A stretch of DNA of 6,474 nt from Thermococcaceae archaeon (GTDB taxonomy: Archaea > Methanobacteriota_B > Thermococci > Thermococcales > Thermococcaceae): the NCBI GenBank assembly GCA_026986455.1, contig JALSON010000363.1, forward strand, positions 1-6,474, given 5' to 3'. Positions within the stretch are counted from its first letter, which is position 1. Every line of letters starts with the position of its first letter. A program made the position numbers and the translations under genes. Below are positions 6,357-6,474 of this stretch, in pieces. The notes under the pieces were generated by a model. It was not told the origin of the DNA and made no database searches. It saw only the letters and a list, made by a program, of their open reading frames with translations.

Positions 6357-6474
6357 AGGTATTCCTCAATGATCGCCATTACATCCCAGATTTTATCCCT
6401 CTCGCAGACGCAGCCGAGGACTTCCCTCTTGCCGCCGGCGTTGGCTCCGAGGGCCTTAATGCGTTCTATTATCT
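6350..6474 (-). CDS. C-terminal tail of an unidentified protein (possible DHH/DHHA1 phosphoesterase); 5' part beyond window
   Basis: Only the last 40 or so codons are present, ending at TGA 6350-6352. The tail reads RIKALGANAGGKREVLGCVC then ERDKIWDVMAIIEEYLR, a soluble mixed alpha/beta end with two cysteines in CVC. The other two minus-strand frames are not both open and protein-like here, and the downstream binding site overlaps this stop, so the frame is credible. The GANAGGKREVLG stretch faintly resembles the glycine-rich GG-x-x-x-x-x-G loop of DHHA1 domains, as in NrnA-type pAp phosphatases, which would suit a gene next to cysC. That is a weak resemblance and I do not assign a function. 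Confidence 0.6.
   Translation of the reverse strand, partial: IIERIKALGANAGGKREVLGCVCERDKIWDVMAIIEEYLR

Noticed and set aside
1..6474. CRISPR array, tRNA, rRNA or dispersed repeats
   Set aside because: No regularly spaced direct repeats or RNA-like conserved stretches were seen. Coding sequence covers nearly the whole window.

Overview
The window looks like part of a hyperthermophilic euryarchaeal chromosome, most likely Thermococcales (Thermococcus or a relative). Reasons: strong purine-rich GAGGTG-type ribosome binding sites complementary to archaeal 16S rRNA, Lys/Glu/Arg-rich proteins, host genes with tightly packed ends, and an intein. The lineage is inferred; no rRNA or marker gene is present. 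Every supported gene lies on the minus strand, so transcription runs from the right edge to the left edge. I see nothing real on the plus strand.

Right part (about 6474 to 3558, in transcription order): the C-terminal tail of an unidentified protein, an alkaline-phosphatase-superfamily phosphodiesterase/phosphatase, an adenylylsulfate (APS) kinase CysC, and a TauE/SafE-family membrane permease. Spacing is tight (5, 48 and 15 nt), which suggests one operon for sulfate activation to PAPS and sulfur-oxyanion transport, with a hydrolase of unknown substrate.

Left part (3506 to 1): a long-form glucose-1-phosphate thymidylyltransferase (RmlA type, with a C-terminal left-handed beta-helix), followed 9 nt later by dTDP-glucose 4,6-dehydratase (RmlB). 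These are the first two steps from glucose-1-phosphate towards dTDP-L-rhamnose and related deoxysugars. A T-rich tract in the short gap at 3536-3545 may end the sulfur operon, start the rml operon, or both.

The main discovery is inside rmlB. The reading frame from 2438 to the left edge is open throughout (812 codons) but carries a 505-residue in-frame insertion (555-2069) with all the hallmarks of an intein: Ser1 in a GDTPV block, a TxxH block, a LAGLIDADG endonuclease region, and a C-terminal His-Asn followed by Thr. The insertion lies exactly before the catalytic Thr of the RmlB Thr-Asp-Glu triad, so that Thr is also the +1 splicing nucleophile. The intein also carries a winged-helix-like segment between the splicing and endonuclease parts. 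It is clearly AT-richer than the host gene, which fits a mobile element acquired by transfer. The gene is easy to miss or mis-call as an ordinary sugar epimerase because its 3' end is cut off by the window edge.
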